This document shows, piece by piece, positions 11,101 to 33,440 of a stretch of 64,000 nt of DNA (the first letter of the stretch is position 1; every line of letters starts with the position of its first letter). The notes under the pieces were generated by a model. That model ran no database searches and was not told the origin of the DNA. It saw nothing but the letters and a program-made list of their open reading frames with translations. Source of the DNA: Neodontobutis hainanensis (Eukaryota > Chordata > Actinopteri > Gobiiformes > Odontobutidae). The stretch spans positions 7,737,501 through 7,801,500 of the forward strand of contig JALDNG010000022.1 of NCBI GenBank assembly GCA_024349245.1. The letters are read 5' to 3'. A program made the position numbers and the translations under genes.

Positions 11101-12611
11101 GACCTACAAATGTATACTGTCTGACTAAAATTCTACATTTGCAATTAACACTCTCACTGCTGACATACACACTTTCTTGGTGTAAAAATCAATGAGTTGT
11201 GTGTTGCAGGGAAGATGGAGACCTGGAGGCGGATGTTGTGGAACTGGAGGCAAGAAACAATTGCTCAGGCCTTTTGTCTAAAAGCTCTCTAGGATCCGGG
11301 CAATTGAAGCCCCCCGTACCTCCCCAGTCAAACCTGGAGCTGGACAAAGACGGTAAAACATACATCAGATGACATGCGCCATTAAACTTGTGCCAGCAAA
11401 ATGGCAAAGGTTATTGTCAGAAGGATTGGTGCACAATATTGACTTTTCAAACTGGAGTGGCTGCTGTAAAGCACCTCTACACAGTAACACTAATCAATAG
11501 CTGGTTTAAAAAAAATATATGATATATAGTTTTTAAATATAGAAGGAGGAACACGGAACAACTCTGTATAGATTCCTTAGCTCTGTCTTAAATGTTTTAT
11601 TTACTCATGTTTCCTTGTTCATACCCATCTTTATTTACATCTACATATTATGCCGAACACGTCACATCACTGTGTACCATTTAATGTGTTACAAATGAAT
11701 TATGTTATTGCATCTTTATTTGGTTTTATTGTATGGTTTACCTTTATTCCTGACCCTTTCATTAATTATTTTAAGTGATATTACACATTTGTTTTAACTT
11801 TTGCCCTACATGTCTGTTGTTATGTTTTTACTTGCATATGTTTTGTGCATTTGTGTGTGTGTGTGTGTTCATGCATGCATCCCTTTTGACTTGGCATCCA
11901 GAGGTGGAGAGGCGGCCACGGCGCAGAAGAACTCCTCGCTTTCTTTTAAAGCCATGAAATGGTCCAGACAGGACACTGAAAGCAGGCTGGGCCTGCAGGT
12001 AAAGAATGTAGAGCAAACACAGAAAACCATAAAGTTTTTAAGAATAACTGAAGCAGAATAATACATTCAGGAATAATTTGGCCCTTGACATTTAAAGAAC
12101 CACTGTCTATTCCTTATTGTTTATTTGTACTTACTATTTTGTAGGGATTGACTCATGTTTCTGTTCTATCCTGAGCACAACAAACCTTTTTTGTAGTTTC
12201 TATCAATCTACATCACGTTTTTTTTTTTTTCTTTTTAGATGGTGACCTGGTCACGGGGCTGGCAAAGCTAAGTAGTGAAAGTCCTCTGAGGCTCTTTGGG
12301 CATCCCTATCCTGTCCCATCACTAGACATCTCAGGCAGATGCTGCCTGTCCCCTGTTCAGCTGCAGTTTCAGTCATCTTCTCAGAGCTTCCACTGGGTTT
12401 GTAGATGCCCTCCAATGGGGCTGCCATGGGGATAAGACCTACTTGTACCAGCTCCACATGTGTGGAGGTAAAGACTTTATCTGTGACAGTCCTGATTGTG
12501 GTGGGACAACAGCTCTCATCTGCTGCCATTCCATCACACCAGGGATTTGGGAGCCTGATGCACATGCACCCCGTCCAGCAACACCACTTTCTTACTCAAG
12601 GGACACTGTGA
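5154..12611 (+). CDS. mier2-like ELM2-SANT transcriptional corepressor (spliced gene span)
   Basis: MIER proteins are nuclear corepressors that bind HDAC1/2 through an ELM2-SANT pair. Nine consecutive exons join with consistent phases over 6669-11352. In order they give an acidic N-terminal region with LPLEQLLALYGY (human MIER2 has MPFDELLALYGY), a DISPGDAEEESSADDPSVTS block, the ELM2 domain starting at AIMVGSMYQ and running through ALYELVKCNFNAEEALRRLR, then the SANT domain with ECRNFEHGYRVYGKNF, LIQANKVRTRSIGECVQYYY and WKKSDR. The ESSADD, FEHGYRVYGKNF and ECVQYYYIWKK forms resemble MIER2 more than MIER1 or MIER3. The first exon may be the three-codon MAE at 5154. The exon(s) before 6669 and the frame after 11352 are not resolved; see the findings. 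It lies upstream of plpp2 in the same orientation. An AATAAA at 12933 fits as its polyadenylation signal. Confidence 0.88.
6669..6785 (+). CDS. mier2 exon with LLALYGY motif
   Basis: 39 codons, phase 0 at both ends, with a tgcag acceptor and a gtgagg donor. It encodes VSELPLEQLLALYGYTVTEP and ends SDIMLDK, matching the human MIER2 stretch from MPFDELLALYGY to DMTLDK. Confidence 0.85.
6853..6943 (+). CDS. mier2 acidic exon
   Basis: Begins at phase 0 after ttgcag and ends at phase 1 before gtaaca. It encodes DISPGDAEEESSADDPSVTS and a short polar tail. The ESSADD and SVTS match the MIER2 block after the LALYGY motif. The 67-base intron before it is short, as is common in fish. Confidence 0.85.
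7480..7562 (+). CDS. mier2 acidic linker exon
   Basis: Enters at phase 1, completing GGT, and ends at phase 0 before gtttga. It encodes a D/E-rich stretch (LLDEDTDEESDDTSNPSNEE), equivalent to the acidic segment before ELM2 in MIER proteins. The following 2.3-kb intron contains a whole Tc1 element. Confidence 0.75.
8300..9010 (+). pseudogene. Decayed Tc1 transposase
   Basis: Remnant of the transposase of the surrounding long-TIR element. The DNA-binding part (basic GRKRRTT-like region and TVTVRRRLCEANLFSRIPRK) survives as one frame at 8391-8603. The catalytic part is split by stops and frameshifts; VKVKLFFLGP and LQQDNDSK-like remnants are visible after 8620. No functional protein is possible. 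Confidence 0.8.
9144..9353 (+). mobile_element. tRNA-derived SINE with L2-type tail, 8-bp target duplication
   Basis: The 5' head resembles a tRNA: an A-box-like agctcagtgggtaga at 9154 and a B-box-like ggttcaattcc at 9196. A central block (gtccttgggcaagacactta) is a conserved core in several fish SINE families. The tail reads tgtaagtcgctttggataaa, then a TAAATG-type repeat. The element is flanked by TGAGTTTG at 9136-9143 and 9354-9361, a direct target-site duplication. It was inserted in the dead Tc1 element, so it is younger. I would place it near the V-SINE group, without certainty. Confidence 0.85.
9866..9935 (+). CDS. mier2 exon, start of ELM2
   Basis: Phase 0 in, phase 1 out (donor gtaagt). 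It encodes AIMVGSMYQAKIPSLCQY and a few residues more. EIMVGxxFQA is the conserved ELM2 start in MIER proteins. Confidence 0.85.
10033..10175 (+). CDS. mier2 exon, ELM2 middle
   Basis: Completes GAT and ends at phase 0 before gtatag. It encodes DFNGEDQLLWKPGVLPVQEV through DNEQ; human MIER2 has ENEDQLLWDPSVLPEREVEE and DSEQ at the same places. Confidence 0.9.
10306..10387 (+). CDS. mier2 exon, ELM2 end
   Basis: Phase 0 in, phase 1 out. It encodes ALYELVKCNFNAEEALRRLR and FNVKVIS, nearly identical to the family consensus. Confidence 0.93.
10487..10581 (+). CDS. mier2 exon, SANT first half
   Basis: Completes GAG and ends at phase 0 before gttagt. It encodes EEFCGWREEECRNFEHGYRV then YGKNFNLIQANK, the first helices of the SANT domain. 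Confidence 0.93.
10670..10794 (+). CDS. mier2 exon, SANT second half
   Basis: Phase 0 in, phase 2 out (donor gtaagt). It encodes VRTRSIGECVQYYYIWKKSD and goes on to ATRLGRKKY, the end of SANT and the basic linker after it. Confidence 0.93.
10811..10915. repeat. Palindrome cluster in mier2 intron
   Basis: 10828-10865 is a perfect 38-base palindrome; each half is ggactgtatgtacagcagg or its complement, with no spacer. A shorter near-palindrome around the same AGGCCT centre follows at about 10866-10888, and a truncated third copy at 10889-10914. The whole unit sits 35 bases after a coding exon. It could fold as a cruciform or RNA hairpin; no function is implied. Confidence 0.9.
11210..11352 (+). 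CDS. mier2 exon after SANT
   Basis: Completes ATG and ends at phase 1 before gtaaaa. It encodes EDGDLEADVVELEARNNCSG then a serine/proline-rich stretch ending NLELDKD. This region is poorly conserved in the family, so the support is phase, splice sites and an open frame. Confidence 0.75.
11904..11998 (+). CDS. mier2 possible 3' exon, uncertain
   Basis: If spliced from 11352 to an acceptor ending at 11903, the frame stays open for 32 codons (GGEAATAQKNSSLSFKAMKW onward) and ends at a donor gtaaag, phase 0. A competing acceptor ending at 11901 gives a basic stretch, RRPRRRRTPRF, and a stop at 11956. Neither choice leads into an open frame at 12239, so this exon is only a candidate. Confidence 0.3.
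12239..12611 (+). CDS. mier2 candidate terminal exon, frame broken
   Basis: A long pyrimidine tract and AG precede 12239. Splicing directly from 11352 gives an open frame of about 62 codons ending in TAA near 12431. In another frame, fragments resemble the end of human MIER2: SELPLG near 12383, and KTLSVTVLIVVG followed by SSAAIPS near 12465-12530 (human: KELPL, ALSVTEFGLIGIG, AAHP). A TAG at about 12402 separates them. This fits a last exon that has lost its frame, through decay or assembly indels. The homology is short and needs an alignment. Confidence 0.4.
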
Positions 12612-12932
12612 CATGAAGACAGACCACATCTGTGGAACATAGTCTTTGAGTGATGGTTATTGAAACCAGGACTAGAAGTGCATCACCTGACTTTGTAAGA
12701 AGAAAGTGGAGCTATTTGAATTGGGGATGCTTGGCCCATAGACCTAATACCTATGATGGTTAAAGCACCAACCCTTTTGATTTTTAAAAGCCAAAGGACT
12801 GTGGTTCCTTTTTTGAGCCACAGTGTCACAACAGAAACCCAGTAACTACGTCTGAGTGGCAAACTGTCTATCTGATGGGTTTGATGGTTTGTAATTATAT
12901 CTTTGAGTCAACTATTTATATTAAAAAATTCA

Positions 12933-12938
12933 AATAAA
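12933..12938 (+). terminator. Polyadenylation signal, probable mier2 3' end
   Basis: AATAAA in AT-rich DNA about 320 bases after the last mier2-like coding sequence and before the plpp2 promoter. No competing gene end is nearby. Confidence 0.5.
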
Positions 12939-14028
12939 TTATTTAATTTCACTTTTGAAAAGAATTACATTGAGGAGGACTTATTCTAACCTAGTTGCAA
13001 TGATAACAGTATATCTACCATGTAAATACTGTTTGACATCTCCTCGTGTTCATTGTCTCTGAATCTGTTTTTTATCTATCTATCTATTGTGCAATGTTTT
13101 TGTCTTGCTTTAAGAAAACTTCTTCCAGCAATGAGCAGGAAATGTAGACTGCTGTGAAAGGTTAGAATTTGTGACTTCGTGGTACTCTACCATTCAACAG
13201 AGGCCCTGTTGCTTTATTTTGTAAATGTCCATCAGTCTTTCCTTGAAGCCACTAGTGATTGGCTGCTGGTGAAAAACTTGGTCACTGGTAGTCTTATCCC
13301 TAAGTACAAGGCCCTCATTATCCCAACAACTTTTTTTGAAGCTACAATGTTAGGGAGGTAAAGGTTCCACTGTTTCTGTTAATAAATTCCATCCATTATG
13401 ATCTGAAGACTAAAATGCAGTGTTCAATGACTTTGCCATAATACATATTATTGGCAAATGTTTATTATGGATATTTAAATGTTTTTTTCTCAGGTTCTGT
13501 AATGTTGATCATGTCCAAGACCTAATTATGGGCTCACAAATATTATACCCCCATATATTATATAGGGACTTATTTTTTTCACTGTTGGGCATGGGTCCAA
13601 GAAGATTTTTTAATTGGTTTGACCGGTCAGACATTAGTGCCAAATTTCGTACAATTACGAAATACTAAATTTTCGGCCTTTTTATAGGGATTTTTTCAAG
13701 ACCAATGAGGGTACCAAATTTTGTAACCCTACGACAAAAAAAATGTTTTCCCGGCTCCCATAGGTGCAATGTATCTTCACTTCTTTTTTTTTTAATAATG
13801 AACTTTTGAATTGTCAATATTTAAAAGAAAATTTCGCACATACTTGAATTTTGGTGAGTTTTTGAATATGTTCAAGGGGTTAAATTTGAAATCACGCACT
13901 TTCTGATGAGTGTGTTGCACAGCAATTACAATAGTCCCTTGTCATGGATGGCTCGAATAAAATTGTATATTTGTTCATTTCTTGGTTCTAAACTTGTTTT
14001 TAGGTCCAGTCTGCTCCTTCTGTATCAT

Positions 14029-14046
14029 TAGCGCCCTCTGCTGCCA
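14029..14046 (-). promoter_or_regulatory. CTCF-type motif, minus orientation
   Basis: The reverse complement reads tggcagcagagggcgcta, a very good match to the vertebrate CTCF core. It lies between the end of mier2 and the start of plpp2. Binding is inferred from sequence only. Confidence 0.55.
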
Positions 14047-14104
14047 CAAGGCTGCAGGTTAAAGCGAAGAAAGTTGGATTTAAATGAGAACGGCTTTTCT
14101 GTAA

Positions 14105-14225
14105 TGACTCTGCATGTCCTCTCCGGGTACTCCGGCTTCCTCCCACCCCCCAAAGACATGCACTCTAAAAGTGTCCCTAGTGAAGGAATTTGAGAGTGAA
14201 CGGGTGTCTGTCAGTCCTGCAACTA
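14105..14225 (+). repeat. Truncated dispersed repeat (family of 46845-47216)
   Basis: Shares ctccgggtactccggcttcc, cctcccac and aaagacatgca with the longer copy near 47 kb, in the same orientation. The tRNA-like head is missing. Confidence 0.7.
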
Positions 14226-15379
14226 AGGCTGTACCAGTGTATTGTACTTATTTATTTACACAATGATTAACCTGAAGTAAAAATAACCTGCAAAGATATT
14301 TTCTTCATTTACTGCAAAATCGTTGTGTTAGGCCATAGTCTGCCTCTAGATGTCTCTAGAGTGGCATGTTTACTTGAGATCTTACAGAAATTGAACTGTG
14401 AATGAATAACTCTTGAGTGAGCAGCAGTCTTAAAGTGCTGTGTAGGCTACTCCGACAGAAAAGCCCTGCGGTCAGTTACAAGTGCATGGCCCCTATCTCC
14501 TCTGACGTGCTGTGCTGCTGCCAATGTTTCTCTGACTGATTAAAGCCTTTCTGTAATCACACAAACAGTCACATACATCCTATTGTTATTACTCGTGTAT
14601 TACAATTAGTTTTCTTGTAACAAACATTTCAGCCTAGTTTTAAAATTTTTGGATCCTTAGAGCTCGGTGCTTTGGCTGGAAAGTGAGGCCAAAGCAGCTT
14701 GGACAAATAAACTGGTGCCAAACAATTAAGACATTTTCAACAGATTTAAATAAAGTGGATGTGAAATCAAACGAAAGAACAAGAGTGACGTGGTTCCATC
14801 TTATAAGCGCTTGTCTACAAATGTGCTGCAGCATCCTAAAGACCCTGTAGGTGGCAGAGTGACTGGTCAAAACCATCATAAAAACAATAATCAAGACAAA
14901 ATGCAATATGGATGGTTCTTTAAAAGTTCCATAAAACGACAAGGCCTTCACTTTTAAAGAGTTTTAAAATTACACTATGTACTTTTTCCATAAAAGTCTA
15001 AAATCATTATATTGTATTATAATATATTGTCTCAGTTACCCTCATGGCTCCCAACATGGGAGAATGATCTGTCTTTAATGAACACGGTGCACCCAGCTCA
15101 TCAGATTCTGTTACTCTGAGGGGTATGAAGGGATATGCTCTTGTAAGAACGTGTAGGCAATCTCACCAAATCCGGTCACCCTTTCTACACATTTAACTAG
15201 TAAATAAGGTATACTGACACATTTAAGTTTGCCAAAGTGGGCTATAGTACAGTAAACAAAAAAGCGATTAACTTTAAAGCTTCTCCAGCTTTTCACCTGA
15301 AGGGTTTGACATTAAAAGTAGGCAGGGAGTCAGAGTAAAAAGCTCCACACTTGGAAGTTGGGAGGAGGGACCACAGCAG

Positions 15380-15738
15380 TGGCATGGTGTGTGAGCGAGC
15401 GAAGAGAGGGGCTGAGAGAATGTCCTCCAGCTCTCGATAATCCGAAGATCAGTCTACTTTAAGTTTTGATCTGTTTGCGTCCGTCCGGGCTAATGTGTGT
15501 TTTTTAATCGATCAGTCTCTGAAAAGTGACTTTCTTATGCTGTCCTCGATGTCAGCGCAGGTAGCCGCTCGGAGAATCCCGGAAGAAGAACTCGTAAGGC
15601 AGGTTATCACCTTCTTTTCATAGTCTTCACTTATTTTTTTATATCTTTAAAACGAGAGAGCGTCAATGGAAGTCAGGACGAGTAGGTTTTTAAAGATCTA
15701 ATTTTTTTTTTATGTGAGAATTTATAAACGCAAGGAAG
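15380..15738 (+). promoter_or_regulatory. plpp2 promoter / 5' UTR region
   Basis: The sequence becomes less AT-rich immediately before the plpp2 start. A 28-codon upstream ORF begins at 15537 and stops at 15621-15623, before the main ATG at 15739. Two GT donor-like sites lie near 15563 and 15594, so an alternative 5' exon cannot be excluded. The transcription start is not visible. Confidence 0.45.
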
Positions 15739-28314
<12,576 letters not shown>

Positions 28315-30545
28315 AACGAGACACGGGGGATATGAGGGCTGCAGACCACACAAAAACCTGTGAGAAAGCCCCCAAATCTGGATCGACTGTTCAACCATTT
28401 GTAGACTTGAACATGTAGCCACCTACATGATGAATCCTGCGTGGGGTGATGTAAAATTTCAATCAGTCTTCTTCAGTCTCATTCCAGCTCATTGGTCTGC
28501 CATTCTTTGTGTCAACCACTTGAACCCACCTGTTCCCAAACCACTGGACTGACTGAGAGAACAGTATCTCCAGCCAATAGCCCCTTCTAAAACATTACAA
28601 CGACATCCTGTTCTTATCAAAGAGAAAGGGGCATTGTTGTTTTTGAAGATGATCTAAAAAGTGTATAAGCTTAAAAATGGTAAAAAAAAAAAAAAAAAAC
28701 ATTCACAAACCAGCCACCATTTTGCATTAAGCAGGTCTAACAGTTGTTCATACGTGTTAATACTGACAGTAATATTAAAAAAGATTTTAGTGAGAGTGAT
28801 AGCAGTTTTAGACAGAATATCTGTGAACTTAAACATTTAAGCATTTTCTAATGTGAGGGGGAGTTTTGAAGTATTAGCTACACTTCTTTTGAAGGTCTTT
28901 TTGATGACCTTGAAAGCACACTTTTTTGACAAATTTGTCTTTTATTCAGTTGCATTGAGCGTAATGTTGAAAAGAAAAATGTTTTGAAAAGCACAGTTCA
29001 TTAGAGTTTTGTGCGCGTTAAACTGACATTCACACTAATGGGGGAAAAAAAAGGTTTTAAAAGGCTTTAAAGTTTTTTGAAGCAGCTTTATTAATAATTT
29101 CCAAAATGCTGTCATCTAGGGCAGTTTAGATATACACTACATTCCGCTTTAGAGATAAAGTTTTGATATCAAGTTATTTTTATTGATTTAACATTTCAAA
29201 TACTAAAAGATTTCTATTCTTAAAAAGATATCTTACCTACACTATTTTGTGTCTGTTTTGTGGATGTGTATTGTAGACTGTCTTGTCATTTTTCTTGACA
29301 CATCATTTTCACAATCAGTAAGTGTAATAGAATAAGAATTAGACACATTGCCTTTCCATGTTGTATAAAATCAGATTTATTTCTTATCTTTCTTTTGGAC
29401 TGCAGTGGTTTAAACCATGAGTGTGGATAGCTTATTTTAGCAGAATGACATACCACTACTATATTTTAATTTGTTGCTTAGATTCACTATATCTCTCTCT
29501 TTCTTTTAATCTTTTTACTCAAATTTAAGAATCAAAGGAGGATGTGACAGCCATTTTAAAATGGTGTTTAATTTATTTGAAGATCTGCTAAATGGTTGGA
29601 AATGCCAGCGCTGTTACGACATATGTGCAATCACCTCTGCTTGCCACTATGAGCCAGAAATACTGTCATCTACTAATGCTATGAGACATGTTTTATGTTT
29701 CATGAAGGATATGTACAAATGCTTGTAAGAATTTTCTTTCACATATCAGTATATTTTCTTTTACCTGTACAGAACAAAGCTACATTGGTGTGTTCTCAGA
29801 CTTTAGCGCCTGCCGCAAAAACCATAAGCCAGATGCCATGGCAGGGCCTTTAAAAAGCCCTTGTAATGATAAAGACTTACAAAGATGGAGAGACTAACCC
29901 ACTCCCACTTCAAAGAGCACCCATGTGTACTTCTTTTCCTGTGCTGATACACAAGGTTAATTTGTGCACCACGTTTCCTGTACAGTTTTACCACAGCATG
30001 CAGAGCCCTGAAGGAGTACCGACAGATCAGACGGACCACAGACCTGACGGGGTCAGAGAGGAAGATGCTCAGAGTCTCACCTGGTAATGATTGTGAGGCC
30101 CTTGAGCTGAGAGACTGAGGAAAGGCAGCATACTCTGAGAGGGCAGGGTTAGGATTGTCCCATAATGAACCTTATTCCCTGGGGTCTTCTGCACATTTAA
30201 AACAGATTTCTAACCTGAAACAGCTGGAGCTGCTTGTGCTGAAGTGGTGTGCGAGCCCCCCATGCCTGCGCATTACATCTAAATCATCTGAGTGTTACTG
30301 AAGCCTGACCAATACCCTGACCTAGACAGGGTGTAGGAACGCGGTGGGGTGTGTGTGTCCCTCAGGTCCTTAGGCAGTGACGGCGCTCCCTTTGTTTTCA
30401 AACTTTATTAGACTAGTGCCTTCAATATGCACAGTGTTCAATCTTTTATATCAATGTTTATGTGTGATTCTTGTATTAAAGATTATATCGAAAGTCTCTA
30501 AAACAACAAAGAAGTTTAAATAAAGATATAGCCCACCTTCCACTG
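28315..30545 (+). other. plpp2 3' UTR (predicted)
   Basis: AT-rich sequence without an open frame after the plpp2 stop. ATTAAA at 30475 and AATAAA at 30519 are plausible polyadenylation signals, giving a 3' UTR of about 2.2 kb. Earlier ends are possible. A poly(A) run sits at 28681-28699. Confidence 0.6.
30519..30524 (+). terminator. Polyadenylation signal, probable plpp2 end
   Basis: AATAAA preceded 39 bases upstream by ATTAAA, in the predicted plpp2 3' UTR. It is the last strong signal before a SINE head and a CTCF-type motif. Confidence 0.55.
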
Positions 30546-30560
30546 CCTTTCATTTTATTT

Positions 30561-30635
30561 GTGGCTCAAAAGGTAGAGCAGGTTGTCTATTAACCGTAGG
30601 GTTGGCGGTTCTATCCCTGCTTCCTGCTAACCAAA
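30561..30635 (+). repeat. tRNA-like SINE head, truncated
   Basis: A-box-like tggctcaaaaggtagagcag and B-box-like ggcggttctatccc at tRNA spacing, followed by a short remnant. It looks like the 5' part of a tRNA-derived SINE; a functional tRNA cannot fold from it. Confidence 0.6.
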
Positions 30636-30698
30636 GCGTTTAAATTGTGTATGTTTTATGCCTTTACTATCCCCATGGGAAAATTCCTAGTCGGCAGG

Positions 30699-30715
30699 CA
30701 CACCAGGGGGCGCCC
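30699..30715 (+). promoter_or_regulatory. CTCF-type motif, plus orientation
   Basis: The core caccagggggcgccc matches the strongest form of the vertebrate CTCF motif (CCACCAGGGGGCGCT type). It is placed just beyond the plpp2 3' end, between plpp2 and the TLE gene. Binding is inferred. Confidence 0.6.
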
Positions 30716-33284
30716 AGCATGTTTTTGATGTTTGTGGGATAAACCAGAGTACCTGGAGGTATGGGTTTTAATGGTTGCTATGGAAACAAGAATGGATTTT
30801 AACTCCAGGGAATGAAAAAAAAATTGGGAAAACATAAATTATGTTGCAATAATAGTGTGTAGAAAAAATACATTTTGAATGTGAGTCAATGGCACATTTT
30901 TTAAAGGCATTTTTAAGATGATTTATGAAAATTTTTGATTCACCTCAAAATACACAACCTGCCCAAATTGTATGCCACTTGCATCAACACAGACAAAGTT
31001 ATTCTAAAATAAAAATCTGAAAACACCTAGGAGGTTTAAATGACCTCATTGATTTATTTCCAACTGGTGCAATTAATTTCTAGAGCCCCAAAAGACGATC
31101 GAGGTTGCTGTGGGTGTGTCAGCACTGCAGAAAGGAACGTTCCACTAAAATAAACCCATATATGTATAACGAAATAAACACTGGACCCATGGGGACATTT
31201 GTGGAGTTTTGTTGGCAGAGGCATTATAAATTACCGTCATGCCTCATTTAAAACTATATTACTCACTAGCATGTTGTGAAAGTATTTATTTATTTTTTCT
31301 ATTACTCTGGTGTCAAACAACTGCCAATGAAAAATATGAAAGTGTTTTTTTTTTTTTTTTTTTTTTTAGTATGTGACCATTTAGCTTCATCTTCTTCTCA
31401 GTGATTCAGTGGCTTGTCGGAATTCATTATTTTATATATTTATTTTTCTAAAGGAATAAGGCAATAGTTTCTATGGTTACTGTGCTCATAAATAGCTGTA
31501 AGTGTAAGTGCATACATCAGATCTTCCCACGGGGTCAATGAGAGAAGTACTGTCCTGGAGATTAACACTATGGTTGTCAGTCATCATATATAATCCAAAA
31601 ATGAAAATGTGTAGTCTTTATTTTTAGTAAATGACCCATTTGCCAACGCAGTAAATAGAGAATGCCTTCGAAACACATCACAAATCATGAAAGGCGCCGT
31701 CAACAAAAATGAATTTCTGTGAATGGCAAGTCGCCTGGTGAGATGTGGCTCTCTAGATGAGCAGCTAGTGAAAAACCTCAACGCTGAAAGCAGTAAAGCA
31801 AGACAGAAACCAGCCATGCGCCAATATTTTTCATGCCGCGGTTGACATGTTATAGGCTATATTTGAGATATATTTTGGCGTGCAGCAGGGAAGCTTTGAT
31901 ACATCACATTACATTATATTCAGGACCTCTTACATCCCTGACATTTCAAGTACAACTCATCCAAAGATTTATTTGTAATGCTCTGATACAGGTCAGGGTT
32001 TGTTTAAGACTTCCACAGAGGAGTGAGTTCAGAGGTGTTACAGTGTGTTGATTCAGTTACTTTCTCATGCTATAGGCCAGCCAAGTCTTTTTTAGCTTGG
32101 CGCTGTTATGTAGCAATTAAAATGAGCAGTTTGTCTCTGTTGTTTTTCAGTTTCTTATTATGGACAGGAGCTAGTCTTCTGTGCACATCTTTCATGGTCA
32201 AATGTATTTCACATTAATTAACCAAACACATCACACATAATGCTGTTTATGCAGGTGTGTAAGGTGAGTGCTCCTGTGAGCGTGTCTGTGGTTTTAATTG
32301 AAGCAACACAAAGATAATGGGAACAATGATGAAGATGAGGTCTGCCTTTGATACTGACATGGAGCCTAACTTTGACCATGTGGACGTCTTATACTGTCAG
32401 TCCTAACTACAAGCACAAAAAGACCATAATTTGTCATATTTAGTTTTTCTCTTTAAAATACGTTTTAAAAAAGAAATGTATTTGATCTGCGGTCGAGTCA
32501 TATTAGAGTTGTGCAAACATCGATCTGATTGTGGAAGACGTGGAACAACACAGTGCTGATGACCTACTGGAAAAAAGAAACAGTGAGGAAAAGCCTGAGA
32601 GGCAGGAGGTGGTCATAAGCCGTCTGGTGGAGATATCTAAAGCCTGCCATCAGAAGCCCCCCGGCTTCGTCTTATGGCCTTTGCGAGTTGTCTTGGACAG
32701 CGGTTCTGTGCTCAGGGGCCTGCTCTAGGGGCCACTCTGGATAATGGCACATTTCTTTCAGGCAGCACAGAGAGGGAGAGTACGAGCAGCTTATCTGGCT
32801 GCTGGCCATCCTCACCACTGTGACCCTGAGGAGGGATTTATATATTTATATATTTACACACACACACACACACACCATTTCCCTCACCTCAGCCAATGTG
32901 TCCACATCTTTTCACTGAAAAGTCAGGAGACTTTCAGATTTATAGCTGAGGGGGAAACTGTCCCGCTGTGGAACAGTAGCGACAAGGAGAGGTAAACAAA
33001 CCTTGTCTACATTAATATGTGACAGGCTGTCTGTTGGGAAACAGCCCGAGGTCCTGTTTCAGGTGGATGATGTCATTCCAAGAGTGCAGTGTTGTGTGTC
33101 CCAGGATACACGGAGGAATACTGACCACAGTTATTAATGCACTAGAAGCACTAATCGGAGATTCCTTTCTATGTTTTGTGTTTACACAAGAAAAATAATA
33201 TACAATCATATAATTTTATGGACTGAACCCAGAGACCACCCAACTCATCAGACGCCAAGACTCAATTCAAATAATTTATTTATT

Positions 33285-33440
33285 TATCTTCTTCCGCTTG
33301 GTCCCGTTAGAGGTCGCGGGCGACTGGAGACAATCCCAGCAGCTTTGTGCCTGAGACACCCTGGACAGTGGCCAGTTAGTCAGAATTCAAATAAATTGAA
33401 TTCAACTTTACTAACCCCCAAGGGGAAAAGACATGTTTAC
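33285..33440. repeat. Dispersed fish repeat fragment
   Basis: Contains ttcttccgcttggtcccgtt, gtcgcgggcgactggagaca, caccctggacagtggccagt and acccccaaggggaaaa, phrases typical of a common teleost retroelement 3' region. Degenerate. Confidence 0.55.

Larger units (their letters stand above)
12940..15380. other. mier2-plpp2 intergenic spacer
   Basis: No gene recognised. 13470-13900 is AT-rich with repeated ccaaatttygta-like phrases that look like an unassigned dispersed repeat. 14031-14045 is a CTCF-type motif, and 14105-14225 a fragment of the repeat family found whole at 46845. Confidence 0.5.

Noticed and set aside
30561..30635. Functional tRNA gene
   Set aside because: Box-like sequences only, without a closing stem; read as a SINE head.
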